From assembly GCA_943325595.2 (NCBI GenBank), contig CALPQA020000115.1, forward strand, positions 1 through 6,437: a DNA stretch of 6,437 bases, in the 5' to 3' direction. A program made the position numbers and the translations under genes. This stretch comes from Auritidibacter sp. Marseille-P8566 (GTDB lineage: Bacteria; Bacteroidota; Bacteroidia; Flavobacteriales; Flavobacteriaceae). This document shows, piece after piece, positions 1-5,987 of the stretch (position 1 is the stretch's first letter; each line of letters begins with the position of its first letter). Below the pieces are notes generated by a model. That model made no database searches. It saw only the letters and a list, made by a program, of their open reading frames with translations, and was not told where the DNA came from.

Positions 1-642
1 AACAGTTCCTTCTAATAATTTCAATAATGCTTGTTGCACGCCTTCTCCAGAAACATCCCGCGTAATCGATGGATTATCCCCTTTTCGTGCAATTTTATCG
101 ATCTCGTCAATGAATACAATTCCTCTTTCGGCTTTGGCAACATCATAATCGGCAGCTTGTAGCAAACGTGTCAAAATACTTTCAACATCTTCTCCTACAT
201 AACCAGCTTCTGTTAAAACCGTTGCGTCAACAATTGCCAAGGGAACGTCTAACATTTTAGCGATGGTTTTTGCCACCAATGTTTTTCCGGTTCCTGTTTG
301 CCCCACCATAATGATATTGGATTTTTCAATCTCCACTTCATCTTCTAATTCTTGTTGCATCAATCTTTTGTAGTGATTGTAAACCGCAACTGCCATTACT
401 TTTTTGGTTTGGTCTTGACCGATAACATATTTATCTAGGAACGCTCTAATTTCTTTTGGTTTTTTAAGAATTAAATCCCCAACTGCTTTAGAACTTCCAT
501 TTGATTTTATTTCCTCAACTACAATTCCGTGCGCTTGTTCAATGCATTTATCACAAATGTGAGCGTTTATTCCAGCAATCAATAAATTGGTTTCTGGTTT
601 TTTTCTCCCACAAAAGGAACATTCCAATACTTGTTTTGCCAT
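1..642 (-). CDS. clpX: ATP-dependent Clp protease ATP-binding subunit ClpX (partial, N-terminal half)
   Basis: AAA+ unfoldase that recognises tagged or misfolded cytosolic proteins, unfolds them with ATP and threads them into ClpP. The first 214 residues are present. The frame is open to base 1 and the family is usually a little over 400 residues, so the remainder lies outside the window. An N-terminal zinc-binding domain has C8, C11, C30 and C33 (CSFC and CDKC pairs). Walker A is GQTGTGKT at residues 114-121, with Q where the E. coli protein has P. The pore-1 loop GYVG is at 147-150. Walker B (IVFIDE) is at 175-180, followed by the conserved [20 protein letters not shown] stretch. The ATG at 642 is directly followed by the family-typical start of the zinc domain. 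The gene begins 74 bp after the clpP stop on the same strand, consistent with co-transcription with its protease partner. Identification is firm. Confidence 0.97.
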   Translation of the reverse strand, partial: MAKQVLECSFCGRKKPETNLLIAGINAHICDKCIEQAHGIVVEEIKSNGSSKAVGDLILKKPKEIRAFLDKYVIGQDQTKKVMAVAVYNHYKRLMQQELEDEVEIEKSNIIMVGQTGTGKTLVAKTIAKMLDVPLAIVDATVLTEAGYVGEDVESILTRLLQAADYDVAKAERGIVFIDEIDKIARKGDNPSITRDVSGEGVQQALLKLLEGTV

Positions 643-656
643 TCTTAATTTGGTCT

Positions 657-708
657 AAAGTCCAAAGTCGTCATGCCCAAAGTCGTTTGACTTTTGACTT
701 TTAACTTT
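657..708. repeat. Heptanucleotide repeat tract in the clpP-clpX spacer
   Basis: On the plus strand, AAAGTCC-AAAGTCG occurs in tandem (657-670), AAAGTC occurs again at 679-684, and then TGACTTT-TGACTTT-TAACTTT runs in tandem at 688-708. The first group is the reverse complement of the second, so AAAGTC (679-684), GTTT and GACTTT (689-694) can form a small six-pair hairpin. The tract fills most of the 74-bp clpP-clpX gap and has no coding potential that I can support. It may be a slippage-prone simple repeat. The hairpin lacks a T-run typical of a terminator and should let clpX be read with clpP. Confidence 0.7.
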
Positions 709-716
709 CAACAGAT

Positions 717-1418
717 TTATCTTCTCAGCACTTCGTCAATCATTCCGTATGTTTTTGCTTCGTCAGCAATCATCCAATAATCACGCTCAGAATCCATGTG
801 CACTTTATCGAAAGTTTGCCCTGAATGCTTCGAAATTATCTGGTATAATTCGTCTTTAAGTTTCAACATTTCACGCAAGTTGATTTCCATATCCGTTGCA
901 ACTCCTTGAGCTCCTCCTGATGGCTGGTGAATCATAACTCTTGAATGTGGCAAAGCCGAACGTTTTCCTGCTGCTCCTGCACACAATAAAACAGCTCCCA
1001 TTGAAGCGGCCATTCCTGTACAAATTGTTGCTACATCAGGTTTGATATATTGCATCGTGTCATAGATTCCCAATCCTGCATAAACGCTTCCGCCTGGAGA
1101 ATTGATATAAATTTGAATGTCTTTTGATGCATCGGCACTTTCTAAAAACAACAATTGCGCTTGCACAATATTTGCTATTTGATCGTCAATACCTGTTCCT
1201 AGGAAAATAATTCTGTCCATCATTAATCTTGAAAAAACGTCTAATTGAGAAATATTCAACTGACGTTCTTCGATGATATATGGAGTCATTCCCTTTGGAG
1301 TCATTGCGTTTACGATTTTATCGTAATACAAACTGCTCACCCCTTGGTGTTTTATAGCAAATTTTTTGAATTGCTTCGCCTGTTCGAGTGAAGCTCTCGG
1401 GTCTTTACCGTGGTTCAT
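717..1418 (-). CDS. clpP: ATP-dependent Clp protease proteolytic subunit ClpP
   Basis: Serine peptidase subunit of the cytosolic Clp protease. It forms the tetradecameric chamber that degrades substrates delivered by ClpX. The catalytic triad is complete: S139 in GMAASMGA, H164 in MIHQPSGG and D213 in ERDYW. The spacings (25 and 49 residues) equal those of E. coli ClpP. The substrate-binding glycine stretch NSPGGSVYAG is at 107-116. At 233 residues it is longer than the usual length of about 200, and the excess is N-terminal. The ATG at 1418 is chosen because the segment FKKFAIKHQGVSSLYYDKI reads like the N-terminus of flavobacterial ClpP; the next in-frame ATG (residue 39) would remove it. 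Two oddities sit in this region: a GC-rich segment coding for residues 6-16 and a 15-bp duplication giving MTPKGMTP (39-46). The gene lies between tig and clpX. The active site is intact, so the protein is probably functional. Confidence 0.97.
   Translation of the reverse strand: MNHGKDPRASLEQAKQFKKFAIKHQGVSSLYYDKIVNAMTPKGMTPYIIEERQLNISQLDVFSRLMMDRIIFLGTGIDDQIANIVQAQLLFLESADASKDIQIYINSPGGSVYAGLGIYDTMQYIKPDVATICTGMAASMGAVLLCAGAAGKRSALPHSRVMIHQPSGGAQGVATDMEINLREMLKLKDELYQIISKHSGQTFDKVHMDSERDYWMIADEAKTYGMIDEVLRR
1281..1305. repeat. Short tandem duplication inside clpP
   Basis: TGGAGTCATT occurs at 1281-1290 and again at 1296-1305, separated by CCCTT. The repeat unit is therefore 15 bp (five codons), and the duplication stays in frame. 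In the protein it gives two MTP motifs, at residues 39-41 and 44-46, just before the conserved YIIEERQLN region. It probably arose by replication slippage. It lies outside the catalytic core. Confidence 0.7.
1371..1403. repeat. GC-rich in-frame insert-like segment in the 5' end of clpP
   Basis: This 33-bp stretch has 19 G or C bases, in contrast to its AT-rich flanks. It contains interlocking small inverted repeats: CGAG (1385-1388) with CTCG (1396-1399), and GCTTC (1373-1377) with GAAGC (1390-1394). It codes for clpP residues 6-16 (DPRASLEQAKQ). The flanking residues MNHGK and FKKFAIKHQG resemble continuous flavobacterial ClpP N-termini as I remember them, so the segment looks inserted. Whether it is a copy of a dispersed REP-like repeat cannot be decided from one copy. 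Confidence 0.4.
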
Positions 1419-1508
1419 TTTTTTTAAGTTTAAAAGTTTGAAATTCGCTCAAACATAATGCCAAGCATCAAATAAAAGAGCGCCAAAAAAGCATTGTTTT
1501 TTGACACT

Positions 1509-1516
1509 CAAATATA
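1509..1516 (-). promoter_or_regulatory. Candidate -7 promoter element upstream of clpP
   Basis: Read on the minus strand, the bases are TATATTTG, a full match to the Bacteroidota -7 consensus TAnnTTTG. It lies about 90 bases upstream of the clpP ATG. A -33 TTG at the usual 17-23-base spacing is not evident; the nearest candidate is ATG. If active, it would let clpPX be transcribed independently of tig. Confidence 0.4.
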
Positions 1517-1550
1517 ACTCTTTTTTATTGTTTTGCATATAAAATGAAAT

Positions 1551-1601
1551 CATAAAGTTTATAGCAGTCCCGAATTTGACTTAGAAACTTTTAACTTTAT
1601 G
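1551..1601. repeat. Inverted repeat with heptamer repeats downstream of tig
   Basis: CATAAAGTT (1551-1559) is repeated inverted as AACTTTATG (1593-1601), a nine-base perfect match around a 33-base interior. The right arm overlaps two copies of a seven-base unit, AACTTTT-AACTTTA (1586-1599), of the same family as the tract between clpP and clpX. There is no adjacent T-run and the arms are AT-rich, so I do not call it a terminator. The tig-clpP gap (1419-1618) otherwise shows only the candidate clpP promoter. Confidence 0.35.
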
Positions 1602-1618
1602 ACAATTTATACTGTAAT

Positions 1619-2944
1619 TTATTCGCCGTATGAAGCTGCGATAAATTCAGGATAAGTAACTTCTTTTACCGTTGCATTTGCTTTTTCTTTGAACAAATTT
1701 AGTAACTTATCTCCTACAACTTGGTCAGAAAGTTTTTTCACTTCTTCTTGATTTGACAAAACTCTTGCTACAATTCCTTGAACTTCTTCGTCTGTAGGGT
1801 TAGTTTGACCAAATTGCGCCATTTGTTGTCTGATTGATTTTGCAGTAAATGCTTTTAAATCTTCGAAAGTAACTTGGATGTTGGCTTGAGCCAAAGCTCT
1901 TCCTTCAATTAGTTGGTAACGCAATCCTTTTTCAGATCTTGCATATTCAACTTCAGCTTCTTCTGGAGAAAGATTTTTCTCACCTACTGTTTGCAACCAT
2001 CTTTTCAAGAATTCGTCTGGTAAGTCAAATTTTGTGTTTTCAACCAAGAAATCCGTTACATCAGCCATTAATTTTTGGTCTGCTTGTTGTGCAAATTGGA
2101 TTTCAGCATCTTCTTTGATTTTTGCTTTCAAATCGTCTAATGTAGATACATTTCCAGGTCCAAAAAGCTTGTCAAATAATTCTTGATTCAATTCGGCTAA
2201 ATCAGTTCCCGTAATTTTTTCGATTGTAAAATCTACATCAATTGCTAAACCGTGTACATCGTCATGGCTTACTTTTAGAACATCCATCAACTGGTGGTCG
2301 TCATCAAATAACCCTTTTGTATTTACAGTAAGTACGTCACCCACTTTTTTACCAATGAATTTTGCTCCTGTTTTTTTATCTTTAAAAAGAGATGTTGTAA
2401 TTGTAGAAGGGGCATTAATTCCTTTTTCCTCGTTAGTGAAAGTTCCAGAAATATCGAAACTTTCTTCAACAACTGTTTGAGGTGTTGGTGTTCCAAATTG
2501 TTTTTGGATACGAACTACCTGCTCCTCAATCATTTTATCATCAGCAGTAACAACATATTTTACGATGTTATTTTTAGCTTCTAAATCCAAATCAAAACTA
2601 GGTACTAATCCAATTTCATATTCAAAAACCATTTCTTCTTCATCCCAAGAAAAATCTGGATTTTCTTTGGCCAAAGGAGTTCCAAGAAGATTCAAACGCT
2701 CTGATTGGATATAACGCTCCAATGCCATAGCGACCACTTTATCAACTTCTTCGATTTTAATTGCTCTACCGTATTGTTTTTCGACTAAGTCTTTTGGCAC
2801 AGCACCTTTTCTAAAACCTTTTACAGTTGCTAAAGGCATTTTTTCGTTTATTCTTTTTTGCACCTGACCTTTGTAATCCATATGAACTACAGTCAACACA
2901 ATTACTTCATTTACAGCGTTTATTGCTACTCTTTTGATATCCAT
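1619..2944 (-). CDS. tig: Trigger factor (ribosome-associated chaperone)
   Basis: Chaperone that docks at the ribosomal exit tunnel and shields nascent chains. The ribosome-binding domain spans about residues 1-120 and carries the signature GFRKGAVP at 43-50, the same position as in E. coli. The middle region (about 150-245) corresponds to the FKBP-type prolyl isomerase domain but lacks its usual recognisable core, for example the GFEDGIKG-like stretch. This suggests reduced or no isomerase activity. The C-terminal helical chaperone arms run from about 250 to 441. The length of 441 matches the family (432 in E. coli). The start ATG at 2944 gives MDIKRVAINAVNEVI, directly in register with homologues. 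It is first in the minus-strand tig-clpP-clpX cluster, an order conserved in many bacteria. A candidate promoter lies 35 bases upstream. Confidence 0.97.
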   Translation of the reverse strand: MDIKRVAINAVNEVIVLTVVHMDYKGQVQKRINEKMPLATVKGFRKGAVPKDLVEKQYGRAIKIEEVDKVVAMALERYIQSERLNLLGTPLAKENPDFSWDEEEMVFEYEIGLVPSFDLDLEAKNNIVKYVVTADDKMIEEQVVRIQKQFGTPTPQTVVEESFDISGTFTNEEKGINAPSTITTSLFKDKKTGAKFIGKKVGDVLTVNTKGLFDDDHQLMDVLKVSHDDVHGLAIDVDFTIEKITGTDLAELNQELFDKLFGPGNVSTLDDLKAKIKEDAEIQFAQQADQKLMADVTDFLVENTKFDLPDEFLKRWLQTVGEKNLSPEEAEVEYARSEKGLRYQLIEGRALAQANIQVTFEDLKAFTAKSIRQQMAQFGQTNPTDEEVQGIVARVLSNQEEVKKLSDQVVGDKLLNLFKEKANATVKEVTYPEFIAASYGE

Positions 2945-2978
2945 TTTCTTTCTTAATTTACATACTAAATTTGGGTTG

Positions 2979-3009
2979 CAAAATTATAAAATTTTTGCAA
3001 CCAAAACAA
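2979..3009 (-). promoter_or_regulatory. Candidate tig promoter (-33/-7, Bacteroidota type)
   Basis: On the minus strand a full TAnnTTTG match (TAATTTTG, 2986 down to 2979) lies 20 bases after a TTG (3009-3007), the spacing expected for the flavobacterial sigma factor. The element is 35 bases upstream of the tig ATG. It is the best promoter match in the window. Confidence 0.55.
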
Positions 3010-3015
3010 GTTTTA

Positions 3016-3043
3016 ACGTGTTGAATTAATTAAAAATACACGT
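3016..3043. promoter_or_regulatory. Palindrome in the divergent spacer, possible operator
   Basis: ACGTGT (3016-3021) and ACACGT (3038-3043) form a perfect six-base inverted repeat around a 16-base AT-only interior, apart from one G. It sits just upstream of the tig -33 position, between two divergent genes, where a dimeric regulator could bind. No regulator gene is present to support this and chance is possible. Confidence 0.2.
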
Positions 3044-3100
3044 CCTTTTAACGATTGTTTTTACTCGTTTTAACTTCAAAATCAGTCTATTTTAACATAG

Positions 3101-3124
3101 CTGGTATGATAAATATCAGTTTTT
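3101..3124 (+). other. Small stem-loop with T-run in the leader of the 605-residue gene
   Basis: Bases 3101-3107 pair with 3113-3119 (seven pairs, one G-U) around the loop GATAA, followed by five T (3120-3124). It resembles a weak terminator or leader hairpin about 50 bases before the downstream ATG. No plus-strand gene ends upstream of it, so a terminator role is unexplained. Confidence 0.2.
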
Positions 3125-3141
3125 AAACAAATGAAATTAAC

Positions 3142-3149
3142 CAATTTTG
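3142..3149 (+). promoter_or_regulatory. Weak candidate -7 element before the 605-residue gene
   Basis: CAATTTTG matches TAnnTTTG at all but the first base and lies 26 bases before the ATG at 3176. There is no exact TTG about 20 bases upstream, only a T-rich stretch. Confidence 0.25.
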
Positions 3150-3175
3150 TAGCCTATTGTATTAAATGAATTAAA

Positions 3176-4993
3176 ATGACAACTACAAAACAATTACACA
3201 CTTTTCATATTCCCGTTATGGGACTTGCTTACACGATTGACAGTCCGATTCGCGTGGCAAAATACGGAATATCGTCTGTTATTTCTATTGCGGATGATGA
3301 TTTAATAGAAAAAATGAATGCCTTTTATTGTGCAAAATTTGAGATTCCGTACCATGAAATTACTCAAAAAATCCATGATTATAGAGCACTTAGAATCACG
3401 TCCTATTTGAATTTAGTTGACAAAATTGTCAAAGAGAAATTTGAAAGTTTCAAAAATGAAATCGCGGAAAGCAAAACAGCTTTGGAAAACTACATTGCCC
3501 TATTGCCAAACAAATCTGAAATAAAGAGAGGACTTGAGCAGCTTTTGGAAAACGGATTTGAATTTAAGGAAAATATCAAAAGCTACATTGAGAACAATCT
3601 TTATCCAGGAGATATTGATGTGAATATTATGACCAAATTGGACAAAGACAACTTCGAAAAAGAAGAACAATTGCCCGTTTCGTTTAACGATGCACATGCC
3701 GCTCTGCGTGGTTTCGCCAATAGCAACTTAAACTCCTCTGTGGTTTTATCAGCTGGAATGAATCCGAGGTTGTACAGCTACTTCGAAAATTTCCCTTGCT
3801 TTTTCCCCGATGAAAATAATAGCTTAAAAAAGAAAATCACACTCAAAGTTAGCGACTTCAGATCGGCAATGATACAAGGTAATTTTTTAGCAAAAAAAGG
3901 GCTTTGGGTTTCAGAATACCGAATTGAATCAGGGTTGAATTGTGGCGGACATGCTTTTGCAACCGACGGTTTTTTATTGGGACCCATTTTGGAAGAATTT
4001 AAGTCGAAAAAAGACCAATTGATTCAATCTGCACATGAATTGATGGTAAAAGCATTGACTCAAAAAGAAATGTACATTCCTGAATTGCCATTGGATTTAA
4101 AAATAACTGTTCAAGGCGGTGTTGGAACTTCAGAAGAACATGAATTTTTATTAGAGCAATACGATGTAGATTCTGTGGGTTGGGGAACACCATTTTTATT
4201 GGTTCCAGAAGCCACATCGGTTGACAAAGCCACCCGAGAATTATTGATGAAAGCCAAGGAGGAAGATTTGTATTTGAGTCACATTTCACCGTTGGGAATT
4301 CCTTTTAATACTTTGAGAGGTACTACCAATGAACAATTCAAACAAAAAAGAATTGACGAAAGCAAAGCGGGGAGTTCTTGTCCAAAAAAATTCTTGGCAC
4401 TTAGTAAAGAATTAGATGGTAAAGGAATTTGTACTTCTTCAAAAAAATACCAAGACATAAAATTGGCAGAATTAGAAGCCCAAAAAGAGGTTCTAACCGC
4501 TGAAAATTATGAAAAAAAGAAATTTTGCATTACCGAGAAAGCCTGTCTTTGTGTAGGTTTGGCCAATGCATCTTATTTAGAAAACGATATTAAAATTAAA
4601 GGACAGGCACAAGGAGTTATCATTTGCCCAGGCCCTAATATGGCTTATTTTGACAAAGAAGTTTCATTGTCAAAAATGGTGCGACATATTTATGGAAATG
4701 AAGATTTGATCCAAAATAAGCAACGCCCAAATATGTTTGTAAAAGAATTGATAATGTATGTTGACTATTTGAAAAAGGAGGTTTTAGATTTTTCAAATGA
4801 TGTTACTGCAGCTCAAATTAAAAAATTGAATGCATTCAAAAGCAATTTATTAGAAGGTATTTGCTATTATGAAGAATTATTTTCAAGTGTAAATTACTTC
4901 GAAAAGAGTAAAACTACTATCCAAAATAGGCTTCATTTTTATAAAACCGAAATCATAAACATTAAAATTCCCGTATTAGAATTGGCTAGTTAA
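3176..4993 (+). CDS. NPD/PfaD-like FMN-dependent TIM-barrel protein with cysteine-rich C-terminal part
   Basis: A 605-residue, probably cytosolic protein; no signal peptide or membrane helix is visible. Four stretches match the nitronate monooxygenase / 2-nitropropane dioxygenase / PfaD family in the right order. These are an N-terminal strand and helix, IPVMGLAYTIDSPIRVAKYG (12-31); GLNCGGHAF (253-261), equivalent to the family's EAGGH with H259 in the catalytic histidine position; QGGVGTSEEHEFLL (313-326) with DSVGWGTPFL (332-341), the FMN-phosphate-binding end of the barrel; and PEATS followed by RELLMKAKEEDL, as after the barrel in PfaD. A helical insertion spans about 60-165. The C-terminal part has C402, C419, C451, C457, C459 and C484, a possible Fe-S or Zn site. 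At 605 residues it exceeds nitronate monooxygenases (about 350) and PfaD (about 540). No pfaABC-type synthase genes are nearby, so the substrate is unknown. Family assignment is by motif reading; the function is not inferred. Confidence 0.9.
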   Translation: MTTTKQLHTFHIPVMGLAYTIDSPIRVAKYGISSVISIADDDLIEKMNAFYCAKFEIPYHEITQKIHDYRALRITSYLNLVDKIVKEKFESFKNEIAESKTALENYIALLPNKSEIKRGLEQLLENGFEFKENIKSYIENNLYPGDIDVNIMTKLDKDNFEKEEQLPVSFNDAHAALRGFANSNLNSSVVLSAGMNPRLYSYFENFPCFFPDENNSLKKKITLKVSDFRSAMIQGNFLAKKGLWVSEYRIESGLNCGGHAFATDGFLLGPILEEFKSKKDQLIQSAHELMVKALTQKEMYIPELPLDLKITVQGGVGTSEEHEFLLEQYDVDSVGWGTPFLLVPEATSVDKATRELLMKAKEEDLYLSHISPLGIPFNTLRGTTNEQFKQKRIDESKAGSSCPKKFLALSKELDGKGICTSSKKYQDIKLAELEAQKEVLTAENYEKKKFCITEKACLCVGLANASYLENDIKIKGQAQGVIICPGPNMAYFDKEVSLSKMVRHIYGNEDLIQNKQRPNMFVKELIMYVDYLKKEVLDFSNDVTAAQIKKLNAFKSNLLEGICYYEELFSSVNYFEKSKTTIQNRLHFYKTEIINIKIPVLELAS

Positions 4994-5019
4994 AACGTTT
5001 TATACAATAATTAATTTGT

Positions 5020-5027
5020 TATATTTG
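5020..5027 (+). promoter_or_regulatory. Candidate -7 promoter element for the DUF1761-like gene
   Basis: TATATTTG is a full match to TAnnTTTG, 25 bases before the ATG at 5052. The -33 region (about 4996-5000) reads CGTTT, only a partial match. It suggests the membrane-protein gene can be transcribed on its own, even though it follows the previous gene by only 58 bp. Confidence 0.45.
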
Positions 5028-5051
5028 GTATAACTTTAAAATTACATCATT

Positions 5052-5534
5052 ATGGAAACTAATTATTTAGCATTATTATTATCCGCATTATCAACGCTTT
5101 TTGTGGGGTTTGTTTGGTACCATCCAAAAGTTTTTGGAGCACTTTGGATGAAAGAAAGTGGGCTAACTGAAAGCAAAATGAAATCGGGGAACATGATTTT
5201 AATATTTGGAATGGCTGTTATTTTTGCCTTTTTAATTTCGGTTATGCTGCAGTTTTTGGTAATTCACCAATGGGCCGTTTTATCGGCGGCGGGTGGAGAC
5301 CCAACCATAACCTTGCCTTCTTATGCTGCGTTTATGAAAGATTATGGACATACGTTTAGAACTTTTCCACACGGAATGCTACATGGATTTATGTCAGGAT
5401 TATTTCTGGGATTACCAATAGTTGGAATTAATGCTTTATTTGAAAGAAAATCTTGGAAATACATTTTAGTAAATGGTGGTTTCTGGATGGTATCCATGAT
5501 GTTGATGGGTGGAATCATTTGTGCAATGAAATAA
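5052..5534 (+). CDS. DUF1761-like four-helix integral membrane protein
   Basis: A 160-residue inner-membrane protein of unknown function. Hydrophobic segments lie at about residues 4-24, 49-71, 107-129 and 136-158. The first is followed by GFVWYHPKVFGALWMKESGLT (19-39), the hallmark of DUF1761 proteins (a WY-P-FG-W-SGLT pattern just after the first helix). Histidines H107 and H111 (PHGMLHGF) open the third helix. The region between helices two and three (about 72-106) is polar and probably outside the membrane. The ATG at 5052 directly precedes the first helix; there is no Shine-Dalgarno sequence, as is usual in this phylum. It follows the NPD-like gene on the same strand and ends 20 bases before a strong terminator. 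Family assignment is by recognition; no biochemical role is known to me. Confidence 0.85.
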   Translation: METNYLALLLSALSTLFVGFVWYHPKVFGALWMKESGLTESKMKSGNMILIFGMAVIFAFLISVMLQFLVIHQWAVLSAAGGDPTITLPSYAAFMKDYGHTFRTFPHGMLHGFMSGLFLGLPIVGINALFERKSWKYILVNGGFWMVSMMLMGGIICAMK

Positions 5535-5553
5535 AATAAACACACAAATTAAT

Positions 5554-5594
5554 AAATCTCGTTTTTCAATACTCTTGAAAAACGAGATTTTTTT
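5554..5594. terminator. Strong hairpin terminator between converging genes
   Basis: Bases 5554-5569 pair perfectly with 5575-5590 (16 pairs, core TCTCGTTTTTC) around the loop TACTC. The plus-strand side continues into seven T (5588-5594), so it terminates the DUF1761-like transcript rho-independently. On the minus strand the same stem begins seven bases after the phhB stop, with a T-rich but interrupted tail, so it probably serves phhB too. Confidence 0.9.
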
Positions 5595-5596
5595 AT

Positions 5597-5872
5597 TTAC
5601 AACTGGTCAATTTCTGAAGCCAATTTAAAATCTTTATCGGTAACTCCGCCCGCATCGTGAGTTGACAATCGAATGTTTACTTTATTGTACACATTGAACA
5701 ATTCAGGATGGTGGTTCATTTTTTCAGAAACTACTCCTACTTTTACTATGAAACCTAGTGCTTCTGTAAAATTCTTGAACTGGAATTTTTTCTCAATTCC
5801 GTCTGAATTGAATTGCCAGTCTTTTAGTTTTGAAAGTTGCAATTTTGCAGTGTCTTCGCTATATTTTATCAT
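5597..5872 (-). CDS. phhB: Pterin-4a-carbinolamine dehydratase
   Basis: Small cytosolic enzyme that dehydrates 4a-hydroxytetrahydropterin to quinonoid dihydropterin, recycling the cofactor of aromatic amino acid hydroxylases. At 91 residues it has the family's usual size. The active-site signature is complete: E50, then H54-H55-P56 (MNHHPELFNVYNKV), T71-H72 with AGG (74-76), and D81 in VTDKDFKLA. The W19 region (LKDWQ) is also typical of the N-terminal strand. The ATG at 5872 gives a full-length domain. No phenylalanine hydroxylase gene (phhA) is visible here, so its partner would be elsewhere in the genome. It is convergent with the DUF1761-like gene and divergent from the acyltransferase-like gene, hence probably monocistronic. 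No clear TAnnTTTG element was found upstream. Confidence 0.95.
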   Translation of the reverse strand: MIKYSEDTAKLQLSKLKDWQFNSDGIEKKFQFKNFTEALGFIVKVGVVSEKMNHHPELFNVYNKVNIRLSTHDAGGVTDKDFKLASEIDQL

Positions 5873-5918
5873 TGTTAAACATTTTAATAAAAATAGTTAA
5901 AAAATACCGAATTGTTTC

Positions 5919-5987
5919 CTACTTTAACTTTAAATAGTATTTTAGACAACTTTTAATTAATCTACCATTTGAGTACTACTTTAACTT
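5919..5987. repeat. 12-bp direct repeat in the phhB / acyltransferase divergent region
   Basis: CTACTTTAACTT occurs at 5919-5930 and 5976-5987, 57 bp apart. The second copy lies just inside the TTG-initiated gene. The unit contains the TTTAACTT core that recurs in other spacers of this window. It could be a binding site pair or a chance product of the biased composition. Confidence 0.4.

Noticed and set aside
501..704. A 67-codon plus-strand open frame over the clpX start and the heptamer tract
   Set aside because: It is antisense to the ClpX zinc-binding domain and its end is made of the repeat tract. There is no sign of a real protein.
1457..1495. AATGC/GCATT and the inner ATGC-TTG-GCAT hairpin in the clpP leader as a riboregulator
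   Set aside because: The stems are four to five pairs long and no known riboswitch or thermosensor core is recognisable. Chance is likely.
3999..4289. A 96-codon minus-strand open frame inside the 605-residue gene
   Set aside because: It lies antisense to a well-supported gene with family motifs on the plus strand, and its translation shows no recognisable domain. It is a shadow frame.
5000..5033. TTATAC/GTATAA inverted repeat between the 605-residue gene and the DUF1761-like gene as a terminator
   Set aside because: The arms are only six AT-rich pairs around a 22-base interior, with no T-run after them, and they overlap the -7 promoter candidate. This is not convincing as a terminator.
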